Of a stretch of DNA of 64,000 bases, positions 25,946 to 35,896 are shown piece by piece. This DNA comes from Massilia agri. GTDB taxonomy: Bacteria > Pseudomonadota > Gammaproteobacteria > Burkholderiales > Burkholderiaceae_D. Each line of letters starts with the position of its first letter. The stretch's first letter is position 1. A program made the position numbers and the translations under genes. The notes beneath the pieces were generated by a model that worked only from the letters and a program-made list of their open reading frames with translations, ran no database searches and was not told the DNA's origin. The DNA lies in NCBI RefSeq assembly GCF_024753255.1, contig NZ_JANUHA010000001.1, positions 434,001-498,000 of the forward strand. The letters run 5' to 3'.

Positions 25946-26269
25946 GTGCACACCGAAGCGCAACCGACCGATGGACTGTTCCCGCCCGCGCCTACCCCCG
26001 CCGAGCGCCGCCAACTGGCTAGAACCCACGCTGCCCTGTTTCCCACCCGGCTCGCGATCGCGCGCTGGCAGCACGGCGGCCACTTGCCCCATTTGCATGG
26101 CGGCGAACCCGCCTTGCGCGCCGCCTGGTTCGCTGCCGCGCGGCGCGATTTCCAGGCCTGGCTCGACCGCGGCGGCTTCACCCAGCACGAGGACGCGACT
26201 GTGCCGGCGCCCTGCCCCGACGACTCACCCGTTCCCGACAGTGATACCCAACATCTCGGCACCTGCTGA
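25946..26269 (+). CDS. Hypothetical protein, 107 residues
   Basis: The start is a GTG at 25946 with a weak purine site (ATAGGACA) upstream. The sequence is rich in Pro, Ala and His (RWQHGGHLPHLHGGEPALRAAW) and has an AERRQLARTHAALFP segment; no family is recognised. The acidic, Pro-rich end (VPAPCPDDSPVPDSD) looks disordered. Coding is supported by G/C-biased third positions and by a hairpin terminator just downstream. It is still only moderately certain to be a gene. Confidence 0.5.
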   Translation: MHTEAQPTDGLFPPAPTPAERRQLARTHAALFPTRLAIARWQHGGHLPHLHGGEPALRAAWFAAARRDFQAWLDRGGFTQHEDATVPAPCPDDSPVPDSDTQHLGTC

Positions 26270-26287
26270 GACTGCTACCCAGGAAAT

Positions 26288-26313
26288 GAAAACGACGGCC
26301 GGAGCCGTCGTTT
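26288..26313. terminator. Stem-loop between convergent genes
   Basis: AAACGACGGC, CGGA, GCCGTCGTTT form a 10-bp stem with a four-base loop, extended by weaker outer pairing. On the minus strand it is followed by TTTTCATTT, so it could also serve sppA. It lies 18 bases after the stop of the 107-residue hypothetical. Confidence 0.7.
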
Positions 26314-26460
26314 CCACTTCCTGAGAAGGAACACCACTGTGAGGAATTGAATTCTCTCGAAGCTGCACCCGCGGTGCAGTGGGGAGCGCCTTGCTTATGG
26401 TCCTTCCCGCCAGGCGCTACACACAATATAGAACATGCCACGCGGGATGCAAGGAAAACA

Positions 26461-27489
26461 TCATCGCACTTGCGGCACCGCCCCCTTGGCCACCGCCTTG
26501 ATCGCGCTCTCGCCGACCGCCGCGCCGAATTTCTTCAGCACGCGCTCCGGCAGGCCTTCGTGGGCGGTGTAGTCGACGATGTCCTCGGCCTTGACGATGT
26601 CGCGCGCCACCGTGTCGACCGTGCCGAAACCGTCGGCCAGGCCCATCTCGACGGCTTTCGCACCGGTCCAGTAAAGGCCCGAGAAGGTTTCCGGGGTTTC
26701 CTTCAGGCGCTTGCCGCGTCCGGCGCGCACCACCGCGATGAATTGCTGGTGGATTTCGTTGAGCATGGCCTGGGCGTGCGCCTTGTGCTTGTCCGACTGC
26801 GGGCTGAAGGGGTCGAGGAAGCCCTTGTTCTCGCCCGCCGTCAGCAGGCGCCGCTCGACGCCCAGCTTGTCCATGGTGCCCACGAAGCCGAAGCTGTCCA
26901 TCAGCACGCCGACCGAGCCGACGATCGAGGCCTTGTTCACGTAGATGCGGTCGGCCGCCGAGGCGATGTAGTAGCCGCCCGAGGCGCACATCTCGTCCAC
27001 CACCACATACAGGGGCTTGTCCGGGTAGCCGCGCTTGAGGCGCTGGATCTCGTCGACGATGATGCCGGCCTGCACCGGGCTGCCGCCGGGGCTGTCGATG
27101 CGCAGCACCACCGCGGCCGAGCCGGCGTCGGCGAAGGCCTTGTTCAGCGACGGAATGACGGTATCGGCCGCGCCGCTGCCTTCTGCTTCGATCTCGCCGT
27201 TAATTTCGATTAACGCCGTGTGACGCCCCAGGTTTTCGTCGCCGCCCAGGCCGAAGGTCGAGTCGTAATAGGTCAGCAGGGCGAGAATGGCCACCAGCAG
27301 GAAGCTCAGCTTGAAGAAGATACCCCAGCGGCGCGCCGCGCGGCGTTCCTGCACGGTGGCGAACACCAGCTTCTCGAGCGTCGCGCGCTCCCAGTTGCCC
27401 ACGGTCGGGTCGGCGGCGAAGCGCTGTTCGCCGCGATCCTCCATACGCTGTTCGCCTGGGTACTTCTCGTGGGGAGTCTGGTCGCTCAT
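26461..27489 (-). CDS. sppA: Signal peptide peptidase SppA, short (36K) type
   Basis: SppA is a membrane-anchored Ser/Lys protease that degrades cleaved signal peptides. The ATG at 27489 is chosen over the further upstream open frame, giving 342 residues. An N-terminal cytoplasmic tail is followed by one membrane helix (RWGIFFKLSFLLVAILALLTYY). The protease domain has the SPGGSPVQAG oxyanion region, the catalytic Ser in DEMCASGGYYIASAADRIY, and the general-base Lys probably in LTAGENKGFLDPFS. It follows the Rieske gene after 14 bases, and the HAD-Rieske-SppA order suggests one transcript. Confidence 0.95.
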   Translation of the reverse strand: MSDQTPHEKYPGEQRMEDRGEQRFAADPTVGNWERATLEKLVFATVQERRAARRWGIFFKLSFLLVAILALLTYYDSTFGLGGDENLGRHTALIEINGEIEAEGSGAADTVIPSLNKAFADAGSAAVVLRIDSPGGSPVQAGIIVDEIQRLKRGYPDKPLYVVVDEMCASGGYYIASAADRIYVNKASIVGSVGVLMDSFGFVGTMDKLGVERRLLTAGENKGFLDPFSPQSDKHKAHAQAMLNEIHQQFIAVVRAGRGKRLKETPETFSGLYWTGAKAVEMGLADGFGTVDTVARDIVKAEDIVDYTAHEGLPERVLKKFGAAVGESAIKAVAKGAVPQVR

Positions 27490-27503
27490 ACTGTGCAGTG
27501 TGG

Positions 27504-27893
27504 TTATTGAATTGCCGTGTTGTCCCTTGGTGCCCGGACCATGTCGTCCGGCTGCCACCAGATGCCGCCATCACGTTCGACGACCGGGATCGGCCGCAGC
27601 TTCCCGCCGCGGCAGGGGCCCCCGGCGCACTTGCCGGTATCCGGTTCATAGACCGCGCCATGGGTTGCGCACATCAGGTACAGCCCGCTGGATTCGAAAA
27701 AGTCGCCCTGTTTCCAGTCCAGTTCGATCGGTACGTGTGCACAACGGTTCAGATAGGCAAATGGTTTACCGTCATACCGTACCACAAAGCCGGTAGCTGG
27801 TTGCCCAAACGCAATCACCGGAAAGCGCACACCCTTGCCGCCATCGAGCAGGGCGCCGGCTTCGCACACGAAATAGCCGTCTTCCACCGTCAT
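27504..27893 (-). CDS. Rieske [2Fe-2S] domain protein
   Basis: This is a 129-residue stand-alone Rieske protein. The cluster-binding motif is complete: CAH (Cys-x-His) in NRCAHVPIELDW and CATH (Cys-x2-His) in LMCATHGAVYEPDTGKC, then GGPCRGGKLRPIPV. Such small soluble proteins act as ferredoxin-like electron carriers. The ATG is 2 bases after the stop of the upstream HAD phosphatase (TAAGGATG), and sppA follows, so the three are probably cotranscribed. A redox partner is not evident nearby. A longer in-frame reading that appears to join it to upstream DNA is a shadow of the HAD gene. Confidence 0.92.
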   Translation of the reverse strand: MTVEDGYFVCEAGALLDGGKGVRFPVIAFGQPATGFVVRYDGKPFAYLNRCAHVPIELDWKQGDFFESSGLYLMCATHGAVYEPDTGKCAGGPCRGGKLRPIPVVERDGGIWWQPDDMVRAPRDNTAIQ

Positions 27894-27895
27894 CC

Positions 27896-28555
27896 TTATG
27901 CGTTCTCCAGCAACCAGGCGTGCAGCTCGGGAATCGACCTGGCCGAGAAGACCGGGTGGCAGGCTTGCAGCTGGTGTACCGGATGGGCGCCGAACTCGAC
28001 CGCGATGCCGCTGGCGCCGGCATTGCTGGCCATCATCAGGTCGTGGGTGGTGTCGCCGATCATGACGGTGCGCTTGAGATCCTGGCCCAGTTCGCGGGTC
28101 AGTTCCTGCAGCATGGCCGGGTGCGGCTTCGAGAAGGTTTCGTCTGCACAGCGGGTGGCGTCGAACGTCGACAGCAGGCCGGCCGCATTCAAGGCCCGGT
28201 TCAGGCCCACGCGGCTCTTGCCCGTGGCCACGGCCAGGAAGTAGCCCTCCCCTGCAAGATCGCTCAACATGTCGCGAACGCCCTTGAACAGCACGAGTTC
28301 GTGGTCCTTGGTCAGGAAATGGTAGCGGTAGCGCTCGACCATGCGCGGGTAGAGCGCCGGATCGATATCGGGCATCACGGCCTGCATGGCCTCGGACAGG
28401 CCGAGGCCGATGACGTGGGCGGCCGAGGCATCGCTCGGCACCGGCAGGCCCAGGTCGCGCGCCGCCGACTGGATGCACTTGACGATCGTCGCCGTGCTGT
28501 CCATCAGCGTGCCGTCCCAGTCGAAGACGATCAGGTCAAATTGCTTTCTTGGCAT
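27896..28555 (-). CDS. HAD-superfamily phosphatase, Gph-like
   Basis: The ATG at 28555 gives 219 residues beginning MPRKQFDLIVFDWDGTLMDS, with the nucleophile Asp in DWDGT. The cap domain follows, then VATGKSRVGLNRAL (motif II Thr), SKPHPAML (motif III Lys) and VMIGDTTHDLMMASNAG (motif IV Asp pair). Family members include phosphoglycolate phosphatase and nucleotide phosphatases; the exact substrate is unknown. It follows rluC on the same strand, separated by repeat copy 5, and is coupled to the Rieske gene downstream. Confidence 0.93.
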   Translation of the reverse strand: MPRKQFDLIVFDWDGTLMDSTATIVKCIQSAARDLGLPVPSDASAAHVIGLGLSEAMQAVMPDIDPALYPRMVERYRYHFLTKDHELVLFKGVRDMLSDLAGEGYFLAVATGKSRVGLNRALNAAGLLSTFDATRCADETFSKPHPAMLQELTRELGQDLKRTVMIGDTTHDLMMASNAGASGIAVEFGAHPVHQLQACHPVFSARSIPELHAWLLENA

Positions 28556-28569
28556 GTTGTTTTTGTCGT

Positions 28570-28670
28570 GTAGGGTGGTCGGCTCTGCCGACCGCGCGTC
28601 CAGCTCCGGCATACGCTGTTGCAGCTCATCCGTGAGTTGAACGCGCGGTCGGCGAAGCCGACCACCCTAC
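28570..28670. repeat. Dispersed two-unit inverted repeat, copy 5
   Basis: It has the same length and structure as copy 2: GTAGGGTGGTCGGC, TCT, GCCGACC, GCGCGTCCAG on the left and the reverse complement on the right (TTGAACGCGCGGTCGGC, GAA, GCCGACC). It sits between the rluC stop (4 bases away) and the HAD gene. Confidence 0.93.
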
Positions 28671-28674
28671 GAAT

Positions 28675-29664
28675 TCATGTTAATGGTTGCCCCAAGCTTA
28701 CCAAGAATCGGTCGCACTCGGCCGGCAGGGGCGCGCGCAGGGTCAGCGGCTTGCCCGTGTCGGGGTGGGTGAAGGTGATCTGGCAGGCGTGCAGAAACAT
28801 GCGCTTGAGCGCTCCGCGCGTGTCGTTTGCCTTCTGAAGCTGCTTGTTCAGCGCAAAATCGCCGTATTTCTCGTCCCCGAGGATGGGGAAGCCGGAGGAC
28901 GCCAGATGCACGCGGATCTGGTGGGTGCGGCCCGTCTTGAGCTCGGCTTCCAGCAGGGCGAAGTCCTGCCACTTGCGTTTCAGGTTGAACACCGTGTGCG
29001 CTTCCTGGCCGCCGGCCTGCACCACCACGCGGCGCTCGCCGTCCGGCGTCGTGAATTTATGCAAAGGGAGCTTGACATGCTGGCGCTTGTTCACCCAGTC
29101 GCCGGCCACCGCCGCCAGGTAGCGCTTGTCGGTCACGCCGTCGCGCATCTGGTCGTGCAGGTTCGTCAGCGCGGAACGCTTCTTTGCGATCAGCAGCAGG
29201 CCCGAGGTCTCGCGGTCGAGCCGGTGCACCAGCTCCAGGAACTTGGCTTGCGGCCGCGCCGCGCGCAATTGTTCGATCACGCCATAGGACACGCCCGAGC
29301 CGCCATGCACGGCGACCCCGGCCGGCTTGTCGATGACGAGCAGGTGGGTATCTTCGAACACGACGGCGAATTCGGCGCCCGGTGCCTGTTGGGTGCTGCT
29401 TTTTTCGGCGATCCGGATCGGCGGCACGCGCACCACGTCGCCTTCGTTGAGGCGGTACATCTGGTCGATGCGGCCCTTGTTGACCCGGACTTCGCCGGAA
29501 CGCAGGATGCGGTAGACGTGGCTCTTGGGGACGCCTTTGCAGATGCGCAACAGGAAATTATCGATGCGCTGGCCGGCTTCTTCTTCGCCGATGGTGAGGA
29601 ACTGCGCCTGTAGTGCTTGCTGTGATGAAGGGGGAACAACATCGTTTTGCATCGTGGTTCGCAT
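28675..29664 (-). CDS. rluC: 23S rRNA pseudouridine synthase RluC
   Basis: RluC makes pseudouridines 955, 2504 and 2580 of 23S rRNA. The frame opens at 29697, but the ATG at 29664 is preferred. A promoter-like TTGACC/TATATT lies so close upstream that the first ATG would be leaderless, and GGGAAG precedes the second. This gives 329 residues. The S4 domain (GQRIDNFLLRICKGVPKSHVYRILRSGEVRVNKGR) is followed by the catalytic LVHRLDRETSGLLLIAKK, with the nucleophile Asp in HRLD. GRTHQIRVHLASSGFPILGDEKYG completes the RluA-type signature. It is divergent from rne, the usual beta/gammaproteobacterial arrangement. Confidence 0.95.
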   Translation of the reverse strand: MRTTMQNDVVPPSSQQALQAQFLTIGEEEAGQRIDNFLLRICKGVPKSHVYRILRSGEVRVNKGRIDQMYRLNEGDVVRVPPIRIAEKSSTQQAPGAEFAVVFEDTHLLVIDKPAGVAVHGGSGVSYGVIEQLRAARPQAKFLELVHRLDRETSGLLLIAKKRSALTNLHDQMRDGVTDKRYLAAVAGDWVNKRQHVKLPLHKFTTPDGERRVVVQAGGQEAHTVFNLKRKWQDFALLEAELKTGRTHQIRVHLASSGFPILGDEKYGDFALNKQLQKANDTRGALKRMFLHACQITFTHPDTGKPLTLRAPLPAECDRFLVSLGQPLT

Positions 29665-29701
29665 TGTCTTCCCAGAAATTCTCTCTAAGTCCTTCATTTT
29701 G

Positions 29702-29728
29702 AATATATAATCGACAGGCGGCGGTCAA
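29702..29728 (-). promoter_or_regulatory. Possible sigma-70 promoter for rluC
   Basis: On the minus strand TTGACC (29728-29723) is followed after 15 bases by TATATT (29707-29702). The spacing is short; TATTCA with 17 bases is the alternative. The predicted start is close to 29695. Confidence 0.35.
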
Positions 29729-30380
29729 ACCTCTGCTGGTGTAAGAATTAAAACGATATTTTACACAGGGGCGCGCTCCATCGGCCCCGCCAGTGGCAAA
29801 TTCGATGGAAAAAACGTGTACGCACATTCAGGCGCGAATCAGGGTTGCACCTGCAGTTGTTAATCGGGTTGCGCGTGTGAATGCAGGATTGGATTGTTTG
29901 GATTTACAAGGACAAGTACCTGCAAGCCACTTCAAGCGGCTCGCAGGTTGATGGTGTCGATAACGCTTGTCGTTTTCGCCCGACCGACGAGGTTGTAAAA
30001 ATTCCCTATGGGAATTTTATGGACTTCGTGCTGCTCACCTGAGGGCTTGAGAGCAAGGCTGATCGACACGATCGATCGCCTCCGAAGCCTTGGTTGTTCG
30101 CTGGCGTCGGTCTGGTACGTTGTTGCACACCGCCCCGCCGAGTCCTGTCGTGCTTACCCCAACGTGGTGGCAGGCAGGTCCCGGTCGCTGGTCGCGGCGT
30201 GCGTAGACAATGACGTTCGACTCCCATCTGCGCCCTGTGCGGCAGCGATGCTTTGCGTCGTCGTGCCCACGCTATGGGCATTCCCCCCTCCAACATCCCG
30301 TCTCCGCGTACATTCCCTGTACTTCGCCGCGTCTTACAAACGCGGCATGACACGGCTTTCGGGCCGCGGAGTTTATAAAA
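29729..30380 (+). other. Long divergent intergenic region, likely rne leader
   Basis: About 650 bases lie between the rluC promoter and rne without a convincing gene; the short open frames here lack ribosome binding sites. RNase E genes are known for long autoregulatory 5' leaders, so much of this is probably the rne untranslated region. A perfect dyad lies at 29998-30018. Pyrimidine-rich runs near 30290-30340 and GGAGTTTATAAAA just before the ATG are visible. A G/C-rich possible stem lies around 29931-29955 (GCTCGCAGG/CCTGCAAGC). Confidence 0.55.
29998..30018. promoter_or_regulatory. Perfect 9-bp-arm dyad in the rne leader
   Basis: AAAATTCCC, TAT, GGGAATTTT is a 21-base dyad. TTGTAA lies just upstream (29993-29998), with TTTTAT 16 bases later (30015-30020), so the dyad would overlap a weak promoter. 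It could be an operator or an RNA hairpin used in feedback control of rne. Confidence 0.4.
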
Positions 30381-33300
30381 ATGAAACGAATGTTGTTTAA
30401 CGCTACGCAGCAAGAGGAGCTGCGCGTAGCGATTGTCGACGGCCAGAAGCTGATCGACATCGATATCGAGACCGCCGGTCGCGAGCAACGCAAGTCCAAT
30501 ATCTACAAGGGTGTCATCACCCGCATCGAACCCTCCCTCGAAGCCTGCTTCGTCTCCTACGGCGAAGACCGCCACGGTTTCCTCCCCTTCAAAGAAGTTG
30601 CCCGTTCCTATTTCCGCGATGGCGTCGACGTGCGTAACTGCACGATCAAGGAAGCCCTCAAGGAAGGCCAGGAAATCATGGTCCAGGTCGAGAAGGAAGA
30701 GCGCGGCAACAAGGGCGCGGCGCTGACCTCCTTCATCTCGCTGGCCGGCCGCTACCTGGTCCTGATGCCGAACAACCCGCGCGGCGGCGGCGTGTCGCGC
30801 CGCGTCGAAGGCGAAGAGCGCCAGGAACTGCGCGAAACCATGGACAAGCTCGACCTGCCGCAGGGCATGTCGGTCATCGCCCGCACCGCCGGCATCGGCC
30901 GCACCGTCGAAGAGCTGCAGTGGGACCTGAACTACCTGATGCAGCTGTGGCGTGCGATCGAAGGCGCCGGCAAGTCGGCGCCGGGCCCCTTCCTGATCTA
31001 CCAGGAATCGTCGCTCGTGATCCGCGCGATCCGCGACTACTTCCAGCCGGACATCGGCGAAGTCCTGATCGACACCGACGAGATCTTCGAACAGGCGCAG
31101 CAGTTCATGTCGCACGTGATGCCGGACATGGCGCACCGCGTGAAGCGCTACAGCGACGACGTGCCCCTGTTCTCGCGCTTCCAGATCGAACACCAGATCG
31201 AGACCGCCTACGCGCGCACCGTGCCGCTGCCGTCGGGCGGCGCGATCGTCATCGACCACACCGAAGCCCTGGTCTCCATCGACGTCAACTCGGCGCGCGC
31301 CACCCGCGGCTCCGACATCGAGACCACCGCCTTCAACACCAACTGCGAAGCGGCCGACGAAGTCGCCCGCCAGCTGCGCCTGCGCGACCTGGGCGGCCTG
31401 ATCGTGATCGACTTCATCGACATGGAAGTGGCCAAGAACCAGCGCGAGGTGGAAACCCGCCTGAAGGACGCCCTGCACCATGACCGTGCACGGGTCCAGA
31501 TGGGCAAGATCTCGCGCTTCGGCCTGATGGAACTGTCGCGCCAGCGCCTGCGTCCGTCGCTGTCGGAAGGCTCCCACGTGACATGCCCGCGCTGCTCGGG
31601 CACCGGCCACATCCGCGATACCGAATCCTCGGCCCTGCAAGTCCTGCGCATCATCCAGGAAGAGGCGATGAAGGAGAACTCGGCCGCGATCCACGTGCAG
31701 GTGCCGGTCGACGTCGCCGCCTTCCTGCTGAACGAAAAGCGCGGCGAAGTGCTCAAGATCGAGAACCGCCACCGCATCACCGTGATCCTGATCCCGAACA
31801 AGCATCTGGACACCCCGCATTACAAGCTCGAGCGCATCAAGCACGACGACCCGCGCCTGGAAGACGTGGCCGCCAGCTACACCATGGCGGAATCGGCCGA
31901 GACCGACATGAGCTTCTCCAAGCGCCAGAAGGAAGAAGCCAAGCCGCGCCAGGAAGCCGTGGTCAAGACCATCACCCCGGCCCAGCCGGCCCCGATGGTG
32001 GACCGCAGCGAAGCCGCCAAGCCGGCCAAAGCCGCCGCGCCGGTGGCTGCCGCCCCGGCACCAAGCGCACCGCCGGCCGAAGTCGGCTTCTTCGCCCGCA
32101 TCCGCAACTTCTTCATGGGCACCCCGGTCGTGGCGCCTGCACCTAGCGCCCCGGCCCCGGTCGTCACCGAAAAACCGGCGGCACCAGGCGGCGAACGCGG
32201 CGAGCGCAACGGCCGTGGCGGCCAGCGTAGCCGCAATGGCCGTGGCGCCAAGGGCGGCCGTGACCGCGACGAACGCGACCTGACTGCCAAGTCGGACGAG
32301 ACCGTCAAGGCCGTCGAGGGCGTGGAAGGCAAGCCGGCCCGTCCGCCGCGCGAACCGCGTCCGCCGCGTGAACCGCGCCAGCCGCGCGAAGCACGCGAAC
32401 AGGCCGAGGGCGCAGCAGCAGCGCCGCGCGCAGAACGTGGCGAAGGCGGCGAACGCAAGGAACGCGCACCGCGCCAGCCGCGTGAGCGTGGCGAGCGCAC
32501 TGAACGCACCCAGCAGGCGATCGAAGCCAAGCTGGACGAAGTCAAAGCCACCGTTCCGGAAAGCGAGCTGTCCACCAGCACCCCGCACGGCGACGTGCTG
32601 GAGCACGCAGTGAAGGTCGCCGCGACCGGCCCGGTCGGCGAGGAACTGGAAACCGAGGGCGGCGACGAGCCGCGCCGCCGCCGCCGCCGTGGTGGCCGCA
32701 ACCGCAACCGCCGCGACCGTGACCAGGCCGAGGGCATCGAGTCCGTCGACGGCGTCGACGGCGCGCCGGCCTTCACCCCGGTCGCCGACGAGGAAGCCGC
32801 CAAGGTCGCTGCCGAAGCCAAGGCGCCGAAAGCCAAGCGCCAGGCTGCACAAGCCGAGCCTGGCCCATGGCCCTTCCCGACCGCCGCTTCCGTGGCTGCC
32901 AAGGCGAAGGCCGAGGCGGATGCCAAGGCTGCCGCCGAGGCTCCGGTCGCTGCACCGGCACCGGCACCGGCACCTGCGGCCGCTCCGGCGCCTGCTCCGG
33001 CTGCCGTGGCCGAACCGGGCCCGTGGCCCTTCCCGACCGCAGCACTGATGGCTGCCAAGGCTGCTCCGGCGCCGGCGCCGGCGCCGGTCGTCGAAGCCGC
33101 ACCTGCTCCGGCGCCAAGCGCGCAAGCACCTGTTGCTCCAGCGCCTGCCGTGGAAGCGCCCGCACCGCTTGCCCCCGCTCCCGCCCCTGCGGCAGCGCCG
33201 GTGGACATGAACGACGTGCTGGCCAAGGCCGGCCTGCAGCTGGCTGCGACCGATCCGGAAAAACTGCGCGCCGCACAGGAAGCCGCCGCCCAGGCTGCCA

Positions 33301-33383
33301 CCGCACCGCGCATGGGCCGCGCCCGCAAGAAGGTGGAGGTCCCGGTGGACGAGCCGCTGGTGCAGGTGGATACGCGCCAGTAA
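30381..33383 (+). CDS. rne: Ribonuclease E
   Basis: RNase E is the main endonuclease of mRNA decay and rRNA/tRNA maturation and the scaffold of the degradosome. The 1000-residue protein has the conserved catalytic half: N-terminal [21 protein letters not shown], the S1 domain (about 37-120), and catalytic Asp301 ([10 protein letters not shown]) and Asp344 (VIDFIDM). The Zn-link CPRC is at 402-405. The C-terminal half (about 520-1000) is low complexity. It holds Arg-rich RNA-binding segments ([18 protein letters not shown]) and two repeats of GPWPFPTA followed by Ala/Pro runs, typical of a degradosome scaffold, ending in [20 protein letters not shown] strong terminator follows. Confidence 0.98.
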   Translation: MKRMLFNATQQEELRVAIVDGQKLIDIDIETAGREQRKSNIYKGVITRIEPSLEACFVSYGEDRHGFLPFKEVARSYFRDGVDVRNCTIKEALKEGQEIMVQVEKEERGNKGAALTSFISLAGRYLVLMPNNPRGGGVSRRVEGEERQELRETMDKLDLPQGMSVIARTAGIGRTVEELQWDLNYLMQLWRAIEGAGKSAPGPFLIYQESSLVIRAIRDYFQPDIGEVLIDTDEIFEQAQQFMSHVMPDMAHRVKRYSDDVPLFSRFQIEHQIETAYARTVPLPSGGAIVIDHTEALVSIDVNSARATRGSDIETTAFNTNCEAADEVARQLRLRDLGGLIVIDFIDMEVAKNQREVETRLKDALHHDRARVQMGKISRFGLMELSRQRLRPSLSEGSHVTCPRCSGTGHIRDTESSALQVLRIIQEEAMKENSAAIHVQVPVDVAAFLLNEKRGEVLKIENRHRITVILIPNKHLDTPHYKLERIKHDDPRLEDVAASYTMAESAETDMSFSKRQKEEAKPRQEAVVKTITPAQPAPMVDRSEAAKPAKAAAPVAAAPAPSAPPAEVGFFARIRNFFMGTPVVAPAPSAPAPVVTEKPAAPGGERGERNGRGGQRSRNGRGAKGGRDRDERDLTAKSDETVKAVEGVEGKPARPPREPRPPREPRQPREAREQAEGAAAAPRAERGEGGERKERAPRQPRERGERTERTQQAIEAKLDEVKATVPESELSTSTPHGDVLEHAVKVAATGPVGEELETEGGDEPRRRRRRGGRNRNRRDRDQAEGIESVDGVDGAPAFTPVADEEAAKVAAEAKAPKAKRQAAQAEPGPWPFPTAASVAAKAKAEADAKAAAEAPVAAPAPAPAPAAAPAPAPAAVAEPGPWPFPTAALMAAKAAPAPAPAPVVEAAPAPAPSAQAPVAPAPAVEAPAPLAPAPAPAAAPVDMNDVLAKAGLQLAATDPEKLRAAQEAAAQAATAPRMGRARKKVEVPVDEPLVQVDTRQ

Positions 33384-33408
33384 GCCTGTTCCGTATTGAA
33401 CGGCGAGA

Positions 33409-33435
33409 GGGGGGAGCTGCGGCTCCCCCCTTTTT
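33409..33435 (+). terminator. Rho-independent terminator of rne
   Basis: GGGGGGAGC, TGCG, GCTCCCCCC forms a 9-bp G/C stem followed by TTTTT. It lies 26 bases after the rne stop. Confidence 0.93.
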
Positions 33436-33479
33436 ATTGATTGAACAAAGCCGACATATTGCCGGGTTAGGATACGCGG

Positions 33480-34790
33480 ATGCCCACAACCATCTCTTTT
33501 CGCGAAGCCCTCCTCTACTGGTTCAAGCTCGGCTTCATCAGTTTCGGCGGCCCCGCCGGCCAGATCGCCCTGATGCACGGCGAACTGGTCGAGCGCCGCC
33601 GCTGGATTTCGGAGCAGCGCTTCCTGCACGCCCTCAACTACTGCATGCTGCTGCCCGGCCCGGAAGCCACCCAGCTGGCGATCTATATCGGCTGGCTGCT
33701 GCACCGCGCCTGGGGCGGAATCCTGGCGGGCCTGCTGTTCATCCTGCCTTCGCTGCTGCTCCTGATCGGCCTGTCCTGGATCTACCTTGCCTGGGGCCAC
33801 CTGCCCGTGGTGGCCGGCATCATGGCCGGGATCAAGCCGGCGGTCGTCGCGATCGTGATCGCGGCGGCCTGGCGCATCGGCACCCGCACCTTGAAGAACG
33901 GCCTGCTGGCCGCGATCGCCGCTGCCGCCTTCCTGGCCATCCTGCTGGACGTGCCGTTTCCGCTGATCGTGCTCGGCGCGGCCCTGCTCGGTATCGTGGG
34001 CGGCCGGCTGGCGCCGCAGCGCTTCCAGCCGGGCGGCGGGAACCCAAGCAATCGCAAGCATGACGGCCCGGCCCTGATCGACGACGACACACCCACCCCT
34101 GGCCACGCCCGTTTCTCGCTGCGCGGCCTCGTCAAGGCCTGCGCCATCGGCATCGGGCTGGCCTTGGGCGCCTGGCTCCTGCTGGCCGCCGTCTACGGCG
34201 TCGACGGCACCCTGGCGCGCATGGGCTGGTTCTTCACCAAGGCTGCCTTGATGACCTTCGGCGGGGCCTACGCAGTGCTGCCCTATGTGGTGCAGGGCGC
34301 GGTCGAGAAATATGGCTGGCTGAGCGCGACCCAGATGATCGACGGGCTGGCGCTGGGCGAGACCACGCCGGGCCCGCTCATCATGATCGTGGCCTTCGTC
34401 GGCTTCGTGGGCGGCTGGACCCATGCCCTGTTCGGCCCGGCCGCCCTGCCCCTGGCCGGGCTCGCCGGCGCGCTCGTGGCGGCGCTGTTCACCTTCCTGC
34501 CCTCGTTTGTGTTCATCCTGGCCGGCGGGCCGCTGGTCGAGTCCGGACGCGGAAACGTGCGCCTGACGGCGCCCCTGACCGCGATCTCGGCGGCCGTGGT
34601 CGGCGTGGTCGCCAGCCTGGCGGTGTTCTTCGGCCAGCACGTGTTCTTCGCCGGCGGACAGCTCCAGCCGGGGGCGATCGCCATCGGCGCGGTGGCCAGC
34701 ATGGCCCTGCTGCGTTACAAGGTCGGGCCCATCCGGCTGATCGCCGCCTGTGCGCTCGCTGGGCTCGTGCTATCGTATTGGCATGCCTGA
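33480..34790 (+). CDS. chrA: ChrA family chromate-type transporter (two-domain form)
   Basis: The 436-residue protein has two homologous chromate-transport domains. The first opens with [27 protein letters not shown] (7-33) and [20 protein letters not shown]. The second has [20 protein letters not shown] and [24 protein letters not shown]. About ten membrane helices are visible. Well-studied members export chromate using the proton gradient. The 3' end overlaps moaA by 8 bases, so it is cotranscribed with molybdenum cofactor genes, an unusual partner for a chromate resistance gene. A role in transport of another oxyanion is therefore worth considering, but this is inference. Confidence 0.93.
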   Translation: MPTTISFREALLYWFKLGFISFGGPAGQIALMHGELVERRRWISEQRFLHALNYCMLLPGPEATQLAIYIGWLLHRAWGGILAGLLFILPSLLLLIGLSWIYLAWGHLPVVAGIMAGIKPAVVAIVIAAAWRIGTRTLKNGLLAAIAAAAFLAILLDVPFPLIVLGAALLGIVGGRLAPQRFQPGGGNPSNRKHDGPALIDDDTPTPGHARFSLRGLVKACAIGIGLALGAWLLLAAVYGVDGTLARMGWFFTKAALMTFGGAYAVLPYVVQGAVEKYGWLSATQMIDGLALGETTPGPLIMIVAFVGFVGGWTHALFGPAALPLAGLAGALVAALFTFLPSFVFILAGGPLVESGRGNVRLTAPLTAISAAVVGVVASLAVFFGQHVFFAGGQLQPGAIAIGAVASMALLRYKVGPIRLIAACALAGLVLSYWHA

Positions 34791-35892
34791 GAAAATCATT
34801 CCAATCAATGACCTGCGCTCCCCTGCAATGGCGGTGCCGGCCATCAGCGAAGCACCCAGCGGACGGCTGGCCGACGCCCTCGGCCGGCCGCTGCACGACC
34901 TGCGCATCTCGGTCACGGACCGCTGCAACTTCCGCTGCGTCTATTGCATGCCGAAGGAAGTCTTCGACAAGGACTACGCCTACCTGCCCCACGGCGAGCT
35001 GCTCTCCTTCGAGGAGATCACCCGGGTGGCGCGCATCTTCATCGCCCACGGCGTCGAGAAGCTGCGCCTGACCGGGGGCGAACCGCTGCTGCGCAAGAAC
35101 CTGGAGCGCCTGGTCGGCATGCTGCGCACCCTGGATACGCCGAGCGGTCGCCCGCTCGACATCACGCTCACCACCAACGGCTCGCTGCTGGCGCGCAAGG
35201 CGCATGTTCTGAAGGATGCGGGCCTGGACCGCGTCACCGTCTCGCTCGACGCGCTGGACGACGCCGTGTTCCGGCGCATGAACGATGTCGACTTCGCTGT
35301 CGCCGACGTGCTGCACGGCCTGGACGCGGCGCATACGGCCGGGCTGGGCCCGATCAAGGTGAACATGGTGGTCAAGCGCGGCACCAACGAGGACCAGGTC
35401 CTGCCGATGGCGCGCCACTTCAAGGGCTCGCCCTTCATCCTGCGCTTCATCGAATACATGGACGTGGGCGCCTCGAACGGCTGGAACATGGAAGAAGTCA
35501 TTCCCTCGGCCGAACTGGTGCGCCGCATCTCCGCAGAACTGCCGCTCGCCCCGGTCGACGCCAACTACAGCGGCGAGACCGCCGCACGCTGGCGCTATCT
35601 CGACGGCGGCGGCGAAGTCGGCTTCATCTCCAGCGTCACCCAGGCCTTCTGCCACGACTGCTCGCGCCTGCGCCTGTCCACCGAGGGCAAGCTCTACACC
35701 TGCCTTTTCGCCACCCGCGGCCACGACCTGCGCGCCCTGCTGCGCGCCGGCCGCACGGACGAGGAACTCTCGGGCGCCGTGGCCCAGCTCTGGCGCGGCC
35801 GCACCGACCGGTATTCGGAAACCCGCACGGCGGATACGTCCGGCCTGGCAGGCGGCGCACGGAAAGTCGAAATGTCGTACATCGGCGGCTGA
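34783..35892 (+). CDS. moaA: GTP 3',8-cyclase MoaA
   Basis: MoaA is the radical-SAM enzyme that, with MoaC, turns GTP into cyclic pyranopterin monophosphate, the first step of molybdenum cofactor synthesis. The ATG at 34783 overlaps the end of chrA by 8 bases and gives 369 residues. The first cluster is bound by [24 protein letters not shown] is the SAM-binding segment. The second cluster is bound by [18 protein letters not shown] near the C-terminus. The protein ends in Gly-Gly, essential in MoaA for activity. The next gene starts 4 bases after the stop. Confidence 0.97.
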   Translation: MPEKIIPINDLRSPAMAVPAISEAPSGRLADALGRPLHDLRISVTDRCNFRCVYCMPKEVFDKDYAYLPHGELLSFEEITRVARIFIAHGVEKLRLTGGEPLLRKNLERLVGMLRTLDTPSGRPLDITLTTNGSLLARKAHVLKDAGLDRVTVSLDALDDAVFRRMNDVDFAVADVLHGLDAAHTAGLGPIKVNMVVKRGTNEDQVLPMARHFKGSPFILRFIEYMDVGASNGWNMEEVIPSAELVRRISAELPLAPVDANYSGETAARWRYLDGGGEVGFISSVTQAFCHDCSRLRLSTEGKLYTCLFATRGHDLRALLRAGRTDEELSGAVAQLWRGRTDRYSETRTADTSGLAGGARKVEMSYIGG

Positions 35893-35896
35893 AACC

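Noticed and set aside
27504..28478. A single 324-residue protein covering the Rieske and HAD region
   Set aside because: The upstream part is out of frame with the clearly coding HAD gene; the Rieske protein begins at 27893 with a good TAAGGATG junction.
32930..33190. Ala/Pro-rich tandem repeats in rne considered as a possible DNA repeat array
   Set aside because: They are in frame, imperfect and typical of the disordered scaffold region of RNase E.
30006..34640. 1544-residue open frame on the minus strand opposite rne and chrA
   Set aside because: It is a shadow of the G/C-rich third positions of rne; the translation is His/Arg/Gly-rich without any domain, and rne on the other strand is unmistakable.
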